Shown here: positions 21,882 through 33,213 of the stretch, one piece after another
Position numbering within the stretch: position 1 is the stretch's first letter
How the letters are laid out: every line of letters starts with the position of its first letter
Source: Capronia americana
Taxonomy: Eukaryota; Ascomycota; Eurotiomycetes; Chaetothyriales; Herpotrichiellaceae
Assembly (NCBI GenBank): GCA_016110215.1
Contig: JADWQD010000006.1
Span: forward strand, 1,674,001-1,738,000
DNA length: 64,000 nt
Direction of reading: 5' to 3'
Translations under genes and position numbers: made by a program
The notes under the pieces: generated by a model
The model's input: the letters and a program-made list of their open reading frames with translations, nothing else
Databases searched by the model: none
Told to the model about the DNA's origin: nothing

Positions 21882-22471
21882 ATGGCGACGCAGGAACAAG
21901 GTCTGGCCCAGCTGCAAGAGCAGTTTGCCTTGTACCAGCATATTCAATCTTACCATTGGCTGGCCGACACCTGGCAGTGGAAGGAGATGTCTCGACTGCT
22001 CACGGATGACACTGAGATTGAATTCGACTATGTACCTAGCGAAGGTGACCAATCCGGTGCGTGCTCTCCATGTATTCCTCGCTGTCTGCCCTGGGGATGC
22101 GTGAAAAGAGCCAGCTGATGAGTGATTTCTTCCGTTCAGGGACCAGTGGCGTACAGCTTCGAGCCGAAAAAATCACAGGGGCCGAGAACGTCGTGGCCAC
22201 GTTCGATAGCCTGGTGAAGCCGTTCAAGAAAGCCATGCATGTGATTGTGAACACCAACTTCAACATCACCGGCTCGACGGCGACGGGCACGGCAAACATC
22301 ATGTTCTGGGGCACGCCAGACTTGACCAAGCCCCATCTCAACTACAGCATGGGATCTCGGTACCACTGGAAGTTTCGCAAGGAGGGGCCTGTCTCACCCG
22401 CCGGAAGCAATTGGAAGACCAGCCATACTATAGTCGAAAAGGTCTGGGAAAATTCAACCCTAGGACAGTAA
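21882..22471 (+). CDS. SnoaL-like (NTF2-fold) small dehydratase/cyclase-type protein
   Basis: Exons join(21882..22056, 22140..22471) give 168 residues, the usual size of the NTF2/SnoaL fold. The N-terminal helix carries IQSYHWLADTWQWKEMSRLL followed by a DDTEIEFDY strand, the pattern of SnoaL_4/bile-acid dehydratase-like proteins where a Tyr/His/Asp set sits in the pocket. Related fungal enzymes include scytalone dehydratase-type and pathway cyclases. It probably carries out a dehydration, isomerisation or lactone rearrangement in the cluster, but the family is so versatile that the reaction cannot be named. No signal peptide. Confidence 0.82.
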
Positions 22472-22818
22472 CCAATGAACTAAAATGGGCGGTGTATTGT
22501 TTATGCCGATAGCCCAAAAAGTAGTCAAATCCCATGTCCATTGGCTCACAACTAAGACGGTTCATTCGCTCCTGGAAAGAATGAACAGACCATAGTGGTC
22601 CTACCAGGATGACAGATAGCATTGCAACTAAGTACATAGGTAGTCATCGACATGTATGCGTGCAATCAATCAGGAAAGTGCATACCGAGTCACAGGGTAC
22701 AGTAAGTAAGTCTGGGGAATATACAGGCAGACCACCGACACGATGCTACGGACAATCTGAGGAGGAGAAGCTTGAACATGTCTAACCTTCATCCAATGAA
22801 GAAAGCACTGGAATAACC
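22472..22818. other. Convergent gap
   Basis: 347 nt between two convergent genes; nothing recognised. Confidence 0.3.
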
Positions 22819-24728
22819 TCATACACTGTTGTCTTCGGATTTTGGCTCAACAGAGACATCCTCTGCGTCAAGAATGGAGTCTTCCTTTTGGTGGAGCGTT
22901 GCAACAACTGAATTGGTCAGAAGAGAGTCGGAGGGAGGACAAAGAACGGCGAATAAGATGGCCAAACAGGCAAAGGCCATGGTAGTGAGCCAGGCCGTGT
23001 TGAACGCCCGAACCAAGGCTTCGCGGTAGGCGCGGATGCCGGCGATAATGATCTGAGGCGTCACTCCTGGAACTTTGTCAAAAGACCCTGTGCTAATGGC
23101 AGCAATAAAGGTCGTGATCGAAGATGGAGGCAGCCCCGCCTGGATCAGTGCTGCCGGGACCTTCTCTGGAATCGTCTTGGCCGTGCGGCTGTTCAAGACG
23201 GCGGTGTAGATGGATACGCCCAGTGTGGCTATCATAAACCGGCCAGTTCCAGCAGCGCCCACGGCAGTCCCGATGTCTGCTTGGTCTGTAATGAACACGC
23301 TGCAAAGCGTCAGAGAAACCCCCTCAGAATAGCCCAGGAAAAAGCCTCCGATGACTGTCAGGCAAATGATCGTCGTTTTGTTGTCGACTGTCGCGCATGC
23401 GTTGGCAGCAATCAGGGAAGTAGAGATGACCAAACAAACGACCAGCTGCCACTTCACCTGCGTAACGTAGCGCGCCAACCCGGCAGCGACGTCGCCGAAA
23501 ATATACGGAACCGAGAATACGAGACACAAGATCGAGCCGTATGCGAGATCTGAGGTATACACCCCGAAGACCATTTGGGGGAAGATGATAGATAAGCCAT
23601 AGAAAGTCGCAGTCACACATCCTGATACCAATGTGGTGCAGGTCCACCCTAACGCAGCAAGCAGAGATTAGCCATGCTCGTCCCGGTCGTTTTACACGTG
23701 GCAACGACAGGAATAGAGTGTAAGACACTCACCAAAGTGTTTTAAAACCCGCGGAGGCATGAGAGGCTCCTCCAAGTCGCGTCGGAGTTCCCAAAAGACA
23801 AATGCCACAGTCGTGAGACCGCCGATCACCGTCGTCGCAATCACGGAAGCAGACTTCCAAGGATGCACCGAGCCACCCCACGAGATGCCCAGGAGGAACA
23901 GCGTGATGCCGGCAGTGTAGAGAAAGAGACCGAGGAAGTCAAACTTCTTGATGAGCTCCCATCTCGTTTGGTTCCGCTGCTTCATGTGGAAGTTCGGCGG
24001 GTAGTAGAAGAAGTAGTAGAGAGCGGCGGAAACGGCGTTGATGATGATCAGAAAGTAATAGCACCATCGCCATCCCGCGGCGGTATGGAGAACAAATGCG
24101 TAGGAGATGGCGGGACCGAAGCCAGCGGGAACAGCAATCCACACGTACATGAACGCGTTCACGAGAAACCGGTGCTTGATCGGAGTGAGTTCGCCCAGCA
24201 TCGAGAGGAACGAGAGCTGGACTGCCGCGGCCAGTCCAATCATCACGGTCCCTCCGATAATAGTCGGGATGTTAGTCGCTGTCGCACAGACAATGTCCCC
24301 AACCAGAGCGAAGATGCTTCCACAGATGAAGAACCATCGGCGTCCAAAGATGTCGGAAAGGCGCCCGACAATGGAGTATCCGATGCTGACCATCAGCGTA
24401 TACACCAAGCTGATCCAGACGTAGTTCTTATCTGGCCCAAGATCTTCGTTGAGGATGTTGAGAATGGGAGCAACGAACGAAAAGCCGCCAACGCCCTAGA
24501 TATGGAATGCGAGTCAGCACCAGGGTGAGATGATCATGCCAGGAGAGGCATCCTCACACTGAGCGAGGCAAAACCGGCACCAATGAGCGTCCCGACATAG
24601 TATTTCCCTTTGAAGTAGCCCTCTGGCAAAGCCTCTCCAGTCACCTCATAAGTCGCATGCTCTTTATGCTCTGGGGTCGAAGCTGCCACGACCTCGTCGG
24701 GCTTCTGGGGAGGTGATGACTCAATCAT
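22819..24728 (-). CDS. MFS efflux pump, TRI12 (14-helix) type
   Basis: Exons on the minus strand are 24728..24558, 24495..23733 and 23648..22819, giving 587 residues. The N-terminal cytosolic tail is followed by about 14 hydrophobic helices. GRLSDIFGRRWFF is the loop 2-3 signature and LLGISWGGSVHPW is typical of the trichothecene-efflux (TRI12) and siderophore-transporter branch. The chosen ATG (MIESSPPQKPDE) gives the usual acidic N-tail. As the outermost gene next to the SnoaL-like protein it could export the cluster product or protect the cell from it; export is the known role of TRI12 in Fusarium, transferred here by family only. Confidence 0.9.
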
Positions 24729-25895
24729 GGATTGGACGATTTGATTCCAATTTGCTTGGCTCAAGAACAGTTTCTGATCGAGCTGAGTCTTTCCAAGGTT
24801 GTAGCGCCTGGCAATCGAAGAGATGGAGGAGAAGGATAGGGCGAACGTGACTACGTGAGCATGCATTTATGCAACGGTGATAGACGGTTGCGGTCTCCCC
24901 TGACCGAGTCTCATCAGGACGTAATCTTGTCAATACGGCTAAAGGTTCGTAACATTAGGCACCCATGAAGGTTCACTAGGACAACAACAGGCATGACTTT
25001 GCCGCTCGACCACCGCATCCGTGGATTGTGTTCGATGCTCCGCCTGTACGAGAACTGGATTCCGCTGCTAGTTGACCGATGAATTAGGCATCTAACAGGA
25101 ATACGGGTAATTAGAGAGGTTGGAACGCCAGATTTCTAAGAAAATGGAAAGTGGTGCTGGGGGGATCTTGGAAGGACCAACATCCTCCTCTCCCTCCCTC
25201 CTTGCCCCCGGGCCGGTACCATCTCGGCCTCGCTACCGCCGGACGCCCACATCGCTCTTAGTGCTCTTATCAAACAAGAGCAATAATATCAGTGCATTGC
25301 AGATTGTTGATAAATGAAGGTTCAGTCCCAGCATTCCATCAAGACCGATCTCATTCATCTGGTTGGTTGCGAACGACAAGATCGACTGTCTTGACTCTGA
25401 TCTTGCTTGTACAGAGCTTTGATATCACATGAACTGTGGCAATGACTTGCCCGTGAAACAGATCCTGTCTTCGACTTGAAGACCCCTGGACCACTCAGTG
25501 GAAAGAATGGCTCAATCCCAACGTAGACAAAGAAGTGGAGGAATCAGCATAACTTTCGTAACAAGGTTAACGCCTGGGTGTGCATGAGCCATGAGATCTC
25601 CCCAGATTTTCTAAACAGCCCCGTGGGGGAATAAGCACGAGCATGGAGCGGAAAATGGAAATCATCGATTGTATGGGCCCCACCCGCAAGGCGGAACTCC
25701 CCTGAGTGGTGGGCTTGGTCAACGCCACCAGGCCGAAAGATTCGAGAAATGCTCCTTGATCAACTACCTACGATATTGGGAATAAGCTGTCAGGAAGAAG
25801 TGAACAGTCACTTGGGGATCACCCCAAAGTCTAGAATCCCGCCATTTCATGACAGAAACTTCCACCTCTTACAGGAGGCCAGTCACGCTATCTTG
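24729..25895. other. Non-coding gap at the right edge of the putative cluster
   Basis: Nearly 1.2 kb without a supported gene. It has a GGCGGAA copy (25690-25696), and a CCCCGTGGGG palindrome near 25620-25629 that resembles stress-response or CreA-type elements. It is a natural boundary of the cluster. Confidence 0.3.
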
Positions 25896-27194
25896 CTAGT
25901 CCTGATTCCGAACGACAATCTTGATACCTCGCCGCTCGTCCAGAGCCGTAAAAGCCTCCGAGATGTTGCTGAGAGAGTATCTTGCCGTGATGAGTGATTC
26001 AACGCTGATCTTTCCACCGCTAATCAGATCAATGGCTTCATTGAAACATCCCGAAGAATACCTGGCCGTGCCTTGCCTTGGTAATCAGCTCGGTCAAACG
26101 TAGATGATCAGAGTTTGTCACCTTTGATAGTCAGTTCCCTCGCTGTCAGCCACGCCAATGGAACGGGAGTCAATTGACCTCCCAGACCAGCTTGGACACC
26201 TTTGGGGGATCAGGATTAGAAACTAGATCAGATCAAGACTGGCAGTACAACAACTCACAAGTTCCACCTGGCTTTAGGAGAGCTAGAGCCATCTGGGTAC
26301 AAACCTCTGCACCGCTTGCTTCGACCGTGACGTCTACTCCAGGCTCAAGTTGATACTTCTCCCGGACCGAGGACATGCAATCTTTTGCATACGTCCAGGC
26401 ATCGTCGGACGGTTTCTTCCTCGACGTTGTCACACCCACATCCGCACCATACTGGACTGCAAAGTCGACCCGGGACTCTTGTATGTCAAAGGCTATCAGC
26501 TTTTGAACTCCGTAAGCTTTGGCCACAGCAATGACCAACAGGCCAAGTGGGCCACACCCGCTGTGATCAATCAGCCATCTCTCCTCCCGACATGAATGCG
26601 TGTTTTTTAGAACATACAAGACCGCCACCGTCTGTCGCGCATGGATTCCTGCTCGCCTCGCCACGTGAATGGCTACTGCTAATGGTTGGACTACCGCCGC
26701 CTCCTCCCACGACAAGTTGTCCGGGATGTTCCTAGTCATATATGCAGCACAGATGAAATACCGACAAAGCATTCCATCGGTAGGGTCGACTCCGGCATAC
26801 TTGAGATTCTCACAGTGATGCCCTGCGCCTTGGAGACAAAAGTCACACCTGATGGGAAGGTCGGAGGTCAAATCTGAAGTGTCTGTAATCCGTGATCCGC
26901 TTACTTTAAACATGCAATTCCCGGCTCAACCGCGACTCGCTGACCGACCTGCCGATCTCTCACTCCAGATCCGACAGCGGCGATGATGCCAGCAGCCTCA
27001 TGACCTAGGACAACTTGCCTTGACAGAGAAGGCTTCTCCCAAATGTGTCCATCTGACCCACAGAGTCCCGTTGCCATCATTTTGATCAAAACGTCCTCGT
27101 CACCCAACGACTTTACCGTTCGCTGCTGGAGCTGTAGCTGCCTCTGGCCAATCCATGCACAAACGAGGTTAGACTTGACAGAGCCGGAATCCAT
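25896..27194 (-). CDS. Zinc-dependent medium-chain polyol dehydrogenase (sorbitol/xylitol type)
   Basis: Exons on the minus strand are 27194..26905, 26848..26618, 26560..26259, 26199..26122 and 26071..25896, giving 358 residues. Catalytic zinc ligands are C45 and H65/E66 (GHE), and the structural zinc set is C95, C98, C101 and C109. The nucleotide-binding motif is GCGPLG. It matches the family of L-arabinitol 4-dehydrogenase, xylitol dehydrogenase and sorbitol dehydrogenase, which oxidise polyols with NAD+ in the cytosol. Intron 2 is 57 nt long and open, so a read-through frame exists; splicing restores the usual VAVFGCGPLG. The last intron acceptor was chosen to give LTIKGTARYSSGCF, the conserved beta strand of the family. 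Exact substrate not assignable. Confidence 0.88.
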
Positions 27195-27850
27195 AATTTT
27201 GTGCGCGTACGTGCGCGCAGACTAGTCAATTAGAGAACTCGTTGAGACAGCCACCTATCGAGTTTCTTCATGTGTAAGCACCAAAATTCCACAGATAAGC
27301 ACTGTTAAAGCTAGCTATTTCGGCAGTCCTGACGTTAAAAACCAAGCAGGGGGTTTTGCTCTTGAGTTATCCAGTGGCTTCAGGCGGCTCGTGTTGGCCA
27401 TAAATGGAGCTGGTGGAAGCGTCTTCCTCCGTCTCGTTTCAAATTCCGCTGTAAAATGGGGAGGTATATCCGCCATGGAACCCGGTGGCCTACCACAAAT
27501 CGGTTCTTGCTGCCAGACGTCACTTGGGCCCACACCTTAGTGCGCTGTGGCAGTCTCATCTGTGTTCCCCGGATTACCGCAGGGACAGCAATCAAAGGCC
27601 ACGTGGATGAAGCTCTCTGCCAACACCCGTCTGGAAAAGATCGAATGTGATGGACGCAACCAGAAGGCAGTTCCTTGGGATAGAGTCCAGGCCTCTATTA
27701 CCAGGCCACGACTACATACTCCATACAAGGCCTCCTTCCGCACGAACCTCCCACTTCCCCCTGTAATGATGCCAAAGACTGGTTGGGACACCCAAGAACA
27801 CGTTCTTTTTTGGCCATCCCGCCATCTTTCTCCGTCCGAAAATGCGGCAG
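27195..27850. other. Gap upstream of the polyol dehydrogenase gene
   Basis: About 650 nt; its left end should contain the promoter of the polyol dehydrogenase. No gene recognised. Confidence 0.3.
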
Positions 27851-28990
27851 TCACTTGCCTGGGCCTTTAAAGTCTCGGAGGAAGCTCCACATGGCCTTCT
27901 CCTTCAAACCCAGCCTTTTCCAGTCATTGATTGTCCTAGGGAACCATTGACTGTCAGAAAGGTCCAGGAATGAACCATCGTGGGCCACGATGGTGAGGAC
28001 GTTTGGATTCGCGTCGAAAATTTGCAGACCCTTGATGTCCAGCATGTTCTGCTTGATGTCGGCAGCTATATGGGCCCTGGGATCATAAAAGGGACTTATC
28101 GGGCTGTGGCGTGGGTGAACCCCGAGAAACTCCTCTGCTTGCTGGCTGTTGCCGCACTGGCGAGGGTTGGACAAGGTGGCCGTGAGTGGCAGGTAAGAGG
28201 AAGACTCCGCAGTGGTGTGCGCAGTCACTTCACATGAGGACGAACGTGTCATGCGTCGTACGCGCCAGGCCCGACATGTGCCCAATGGCGTGGCCAGGGG
28301 TGTCTAACAGGTAAAGTGACCCGTCGCCAAAGAAGTCGTATGCCCGAAAGGGTCCAACATGCAGCCCTTGCTCGAACGCAATTTCACGCAGTTCCCGATT
28401 CGCCCAGTCTGCTTCAAGGATGGGCGACTCAAGATTCGCAGGATAGCCAGGTAACAGCTGTTCTTTGAAACCCGGGCCAACTACTAACGTCGTTGACGGT
28501 GGAAAGGTGGTGATATCTTTCGTAAGCGCGCAAGGCGTGGCCCTGCTGCGACGCTTCTCCCCAATGCGCCACAGCCATCAAGCATGGCGTGGCCACCGTA
28601 TTGAAGGACTGGGACTCACTGATCAAAATGGTAATGACTCCAGACAATGGTGTCGATATCTTTGCCTTGCACACCGTGCTCGATCAGCACATCGATGACG
28701 TTATTGGGAACATTCACCTTTCCGTTAGCTCCGAGCAAGGAATTATAGATATGCGGGGCGATATTGTGCCAGTCCTTTTTGACACTGAGATCGAACAGTA
28801 TCTTCCTCCCACTGCCGTGCTCGATGAGAAACGAATATGACGGAAAGATGAGGCGTTTCATGTCCCCCACTTCAGGAACGATGAGGAAGATAGCCTGCAG
28901 GTCAATCCAGCCCCCAGGCTCGATGACAGAAACCTGCACAGATGAGTTCGAGGAGGGGAGCTGCAGTTTGGTGTCACTTCCGGCGCCCTC
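27851..28990 (-). pseudogene. Decayed metallo-beta-lactamase-fold hydrolase (lactonase-like)
   Basis: The minus strand encodes a recognisable MBL-superfamily protein of the fungal quorum-quenching-lactonase-like type. It has TKLQLPSSNSSVQVSVIEPGG at the start, the metal motif SHYHFD, then TLVVGPGFKEQLLPGYP, LYLLDTPGHAIGHMSG and a C-terminal half with LTIVAHDGSF. Three faults are visible. The N-terminal frame has no ATG before an upstream stop; a TGA (28232-28230) replaces the glycine expected before the metal-binding Asp segment (SDCAHHC); and just after it (about 28195-28215) the reading frame shifts. An intron (28619 to 28546, acceptor before 28545) still looks valid. A splice around the TGA would delete the metal-binding Asp. 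Hence a recently broken gene. Confidence 0.72.
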
Positions 28991-29496
28991 ACGTAGTCCG
29001 TTGACGAAGTCTTAGCTCTCGAAGGTCAGAGAAGTCTCTGGTGAGCCTATGCGTCAGGAACGACCATTATTGCATCTTGTAGATTTACTAAGGCCGATCG
29101 ATAAATAAGTAGATACTTATAGGGGAGAAGTACTCTTCTGTCAGGAACAGCGCCCCTGTTCAGACAGGCATATAAGCTAAGAGGTCCAAGTTCCGGGCAC
29201 GAATTGCCAGGAAAATCAGTCTTTTTAGGCTAATTGTCAGGGAGAGGTCCACAGCCCCTTGGGGATTAGCCCAAATAATATAATTTCCAAAAAGTGCAAA
29301 AAACAATCAACAGTCCGGATTCCCAAGTGGTCACCCAGCTTGGTCCTAACCGCACCGCCGTGCGGGAACGCCTGCCCGGCCGCATCGGGGGGGTGAGCGT
29401 CGCCGCTCTACCTCACCCAGTGAGGTGAGGGGGATGGGAACCTATGTCTTTGAGGAGCTCAAAGCACGGGCACGTTTTCGTAGGCTGTCTGATGGG
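28991..29496. other. Gap containing a 5S-like sequence
   Basis: Half a kilobase without protein genes; its right half contains the 5S-rRNA-like element described separately. Confidence 0.3.
29304..29447 (-). ncRNA. 5S rRNA-like sequence, probably degenerate or 5S-derived
   Basis: Read on the minus strand, the 3' half carries GGTTAGGACCAAGC, then TGGGTGACCACTTGGGAATCC, close to the box C/loop E region of 5S rRNA, ending in CTGTTG and a run of six T (plus-strand A6 at 29298-29303) suitable for RNA polymerase III termination. The 5' part begins ACATAGG, like the fungal 5S start, but is about 20 nt too long and poorly matched. Dispersed 5S genes and pseudogenes are normal in filamentous ascomycetes. 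I favour a pseudogene or a 5S-derived short element over a working gene. Confidence 0.5.
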
Positions 29497-31125
29497 TCAG
29501 ACTCGTGAGGAACCATATGGGAGGCGACTATCGTCATCGGCCTCCAACAGGCAAAGCGCCCCGCTGACGAGATGTAGACTTCCTGTTATCAATGCTTGAA
29601 CACCATGGCCAATATCTCTCGCTCGATCCAATGCACCTTCGATGGTTCGCTCAGTCGAGACTATCGCACTTGGATCGAGCTCATTCCATGTATGAACGTA
29701 GAGATCTTGAATCTCTGGCACGAAGCTGTTCCTCAAGTTTCGATCTACTGGACAATCAGCTACCCTAGTCAACTTAGCCAGAAGGCGGTTTACCAATCCT
29801 AGTCTTTCCGTCTCGTCGTTCGTCATACGATGTGAAAATGACGTGTTCAGGTCGGACTGCATGTGCTCGCAGACATCTTGCGATACAACGCAAAATGGCA
29901 GTCCCATCTCGCCGAGAGTAATGACTGAAAATGAGAACCGGGACGGAACCCCTCGAAGTGCAAGAAGTTGTTAGTAGGTTAGGGATCCACGGAGAGCAAA
30001 TCTCACCTTCGGCTCTCTGAAGTAGCTCCTGCGTACCAATCCACAGCATGTTCAGCGCTTAGTTCAGTATGAGCTCCATCGAGGTACCATTCGAAATCCC
30101 CCTCTGTTATTTTGTGGAACCTTCCAGGCCAATGAAAATTATTGACACCGTTCACAATGGCTTGGGCGGTCAAGACACTGTTTCCTTTAGTCACTACCTG
30201 AAGCCAGGCACGAGTAAGTGCTAGAGCTAAAGAGCAATTTTGCCTCTGCACGGGCGGAGAGAGAACAGCCTGGTCAGTCGGAAGAGCTTCGTCAATGTTG
30301 ATGAACTCCAGGTTGCTGTTTCTCGCCGATGCTCGCTCTTTGAGAACAGCAGTGACTTCCGGTAGCTGGAAGCTTGAGAAGGCTAAGCTTCCTGACTTGA
30401 AAATCCCCGACTTATGCCAGGCTATATTTTCAATGGTTGGTCCAAGTAGGTGCACATGGTCCATCGAAATAGATGTCACAGCTGTCACTATTGGACATTG
30501 GACGACGTTAGTAGCGTCAAATTCCCCTCCCATATGAGCCTCATAAATTGCTCCATCCACTTCTTCCGTGAGGAAGACATGATATGAGAGTAGGGTCAGC
30601 AGCTGCAAATATCTAGGAATATCCAATAGAGGTGTTGCTCGCTCAGGTAGCTTCTCCCAAATCTCGAAGAACCTCCTTGTAAACAACTCTTTTGATATTG
30701 GTTCACCGTTAATCTGAATCCTTTCGCGGATATCCTTCATATGGGGTGAAGTGTAGAGCCCGATTTTTCTAGGGTAGCCACTAATTCTCCCATGAGATAG
30801 CAGCAGTGAGGAGGTGAAACAACAGGTGCTGCCTTTTCCTTTTGTGCCCGACACATGAATGATTTTAAGGTCGGCAAGATGATCAACCTACGCTTTTACC
30901 TCAGCGAGATTTCTTCGTTGATAAGGATGAACTGGGGTATACCGAGTAACCAATAAGTTCAAGCCATTTCAACATATCGTCCGAGCCACGCATGTTATCT
31001 ATGCTCTGTCTCTCGCCCATCTTCCTTTCATTCTTCCTTCCATTGAGATGCTGGAGTGCTGACTGCGGCGCCTGAGCGAAAAGATCCAGGAACAGGTCTC
31101 AACTTACTTCGTAGCTCCTCTCCAT
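29497..31125 (-). CDS. Folylpolyglutamate synthase-like Mur ligase
   Basis: Exons on the minus strand are 31125..31108, 31071..30943, 30887..30007, 29951..29794 and 29747..29497, giving 478 residues. The ATP loop GTKGKGST sits at residues 63-70, preceded by MLKWLELIGYS as in fungal folylpolyglutamate synthases. Other landmarks are SMDHVHLLG, the carbamylated-lysine region HKSGIFK, FHWPGRF and YLDGAHT, ending with LITGSLHLV. The enzyme adds glutamates to reduced folates in cytosol and mitochondria. Exon 1 is only 18 nt, and no mitochondrial leader is seen. The sequence is rather divergent and lies against an AT-rich repeat block, so it may be an extra copy beside the housekeeping gene elsewhere. 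Confidence 0.85.
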
Positions 31126-31360
31126 TTAGAACAATTCGATGTTGTTTCCGGTAAGGAGATGGTAATCTGACGAAAGATAGGATTCAAAAGGATTTGAACG
31201 AACGGATCGGGCGCACGTATCGGGTCAAAATTAAGTGAGGTGGTATTATTTTCGCTTCCAAGTTGTGATGACGTATAACACCGCCCACTCACCGGACCTG
31301 GATATGCTATACGTTTATTCTCTGCCTTCTGGGATTCACCACGTGATGCTACCCCTCAGC

Positions 31361-31462
31361 CCACCTTATATAACTTATCACCTTAGGCGACTCATCACCT
31401 CACGTAACTAACCACCTCGCGTAACTAATCACCTTATATAACTAATCACCTTATATACCTTA
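31361..31462. repeat. 17-bp tandem repeat, six copies
   Basis: Six consecutive 17-nt units with consensus TCACCTTATATAACTAA start at 31361, 31378, 31395, 31412, 31429 and 31446. Units 5 and 6 differ at two positions; units 2 to 4 carry G/C variants in the TATA part. It sits just beside the start of the AT-rich block. Confidence 0.85.
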
Positions 31463-32560
31463 CTCTCTACCTTATATATTAATAGCTAAAATATCTAGTT
31501 ATTATTAGTACCTAAATTATTTATAATATAGTATTTTAAAGAAGCTAAGTATATTATAAATTAAAAGAGAGAGATGTATTACGAATCGCTCTACGTGAGG
31601 TGAGTCTACGCTTCGAGGGTTTCTCTCGCTGGGGAGTAGTATAGGTGCTAGCCGGAGGTAAGGGTACACGGTCACTTGCAATAGTGTAATAGTGGAACAA
31701 CACTCCTTTATCCTAAAGGTAGGGGTCGGAGTATAACTGAGATTAACTACGGAAGGTGTCTAGGGACGGGCCACCGGCCCGTATATATGCCACGTTAGTG
31801 CTCAGTGTGCTCAGCGTGCTCACCACCGAGCATACTGAGCACCCCTGAGCGCGGTGCTCCGTACTGCTCAGTTATGTGACCTCCGAGCAGAGCCGAGCAG
31901 AGCTCCTTACCACGTAACACCACGTGACTTCCTCGGGTAACCTTCCGTAATGTACACCTAGGGGAGGCCGTCTTAAAGGTTAAGTTATAATAAGAAGTTA
32001 TCTTTTAATATATATATATAATAAAGTAGAATATAGAAAGATATAAGAAAGTAATAATAAAAGTTAAATAATAAAATACTCTCTTTAATCTTTATAAAGT
32101 AATAATATCTTATTAATATTAAAATAAAGAAAAGAAGAGAGAAAAAAAAGAAAAAAGGAGATATTTATTTATTTTAAAGAAGAGAGAGGGGGGAGAGAGA
32201 TTATTTATTATTACTATTTAAATATTTAAATAATACTAAAAGCTTTAGGCCTATTTATCTAGAATATAATTATAAAAATAAGATAAATATTAAAAGCTAT
32301 ATACTCTTTTATATTTATAGTATTCTTCTTATACTATTAGTAATAAAAGCTTTATAAAATACTTAATACTAGGAAAAGAATAAGTGCCTAGCTACCTAGC
32401 TAATTATCTAAAATAAGTACTAAGGTAGAAGGTAAATTATATATAATTAAGAGTATCTCGGTTTATATACGGGTTTCTCTATATATAAATAATCACGCTA
32501 ACGACGCTTTACACTAAGGCTAATATACTCAGCTAGTACTTATCACGCTGGTGGAGATTT
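31463..32560. repeat. AT-rich block with a GC-rich TGAGC-repeat island
   Basis: Most of this kilobase is A/T with long TAATA, AAAGAA and TATATA runs and no ORF. Inside it, about 31795-31925 is a GC-richer island with many copies of GCTCAG/CTGAGC and GAGCAGAGC that can fold on each other. The pattern fits a repeat or transposon remnant mutated by RIP, but no transposase or reverse-transcriptase frame survives. Confidence 0.6.
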
Positions 32561-33213
32561 AGAGGTGAGGGGTGAGTGGGTATGTTAAGCTCATCAGACA
32601 GTAGGATTTTCAGAGGGGAAGGCAAAAAAGGAAGGTCATCGAATGGTCGCTCACCCCGTGCCGATCAACTGGCCGGCAGCTTGAGTAGAAGAAAATCAAC
32701 CCGACGAACGGACGGGAAGCCCTGTTTTCCAGTCGATTGCGAAGGGCAATGCGTTTGTATTCAATATATTCCAACTTTGGTTGTGGCTAGGTGCTTCTTG
32801 CTGTACTTTTACGATACAGAGATACAAAAAGTATTCAACAATGTATAGTATTGTATAGAGGCTTTCCCGTTAAGTCTCGTCGTTTTCATGCTGTCTCTTT
32901 ATTCATCTATCTATGCTGATCATTCTGAATCGTAGCCGTAGCGAGCGTCGAGTCGTAGTCGTAGTCATAGCGTAATCATGAAAATCATCAACCCTTGCTT
33001 TTCATGTACTGTAGTCGACGCTTTCGGATTTCTCTCCCTGAAAGACTCAATTCCACACATATTAGGTACCGTACGGCCCTTTTTGTGCCGTTGCAAAAGC
33101 TCCCCAAGTCCTTCCTGGCGTGTTAGTGTAAGTTCACGATCAATCTGTTCCCCGCCGCAGGTATGCCCTCGATGTCATGCGACCGTGGTCTCCCTCCCTC
33201 CCTCCCTAGCGGA
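32561..33213. other. Gap downstream of the PIR gene
   Basis: About 650 nt between the AT-rich block and the 3' end of the PIR gene. It has a short imperfect run of GTAGTC/GTCGTAG triplets near 32935-32970. No gene recognised. Confidence 0.3.

Noticed and set aside
26233..26913. Continuous frame through the middle of the polyol dehydrogenase gene
   Set aside because: It reads through a 57-nt GT-AG intron that happens to be open; splicing restores the conserved strand before GCGPLG.
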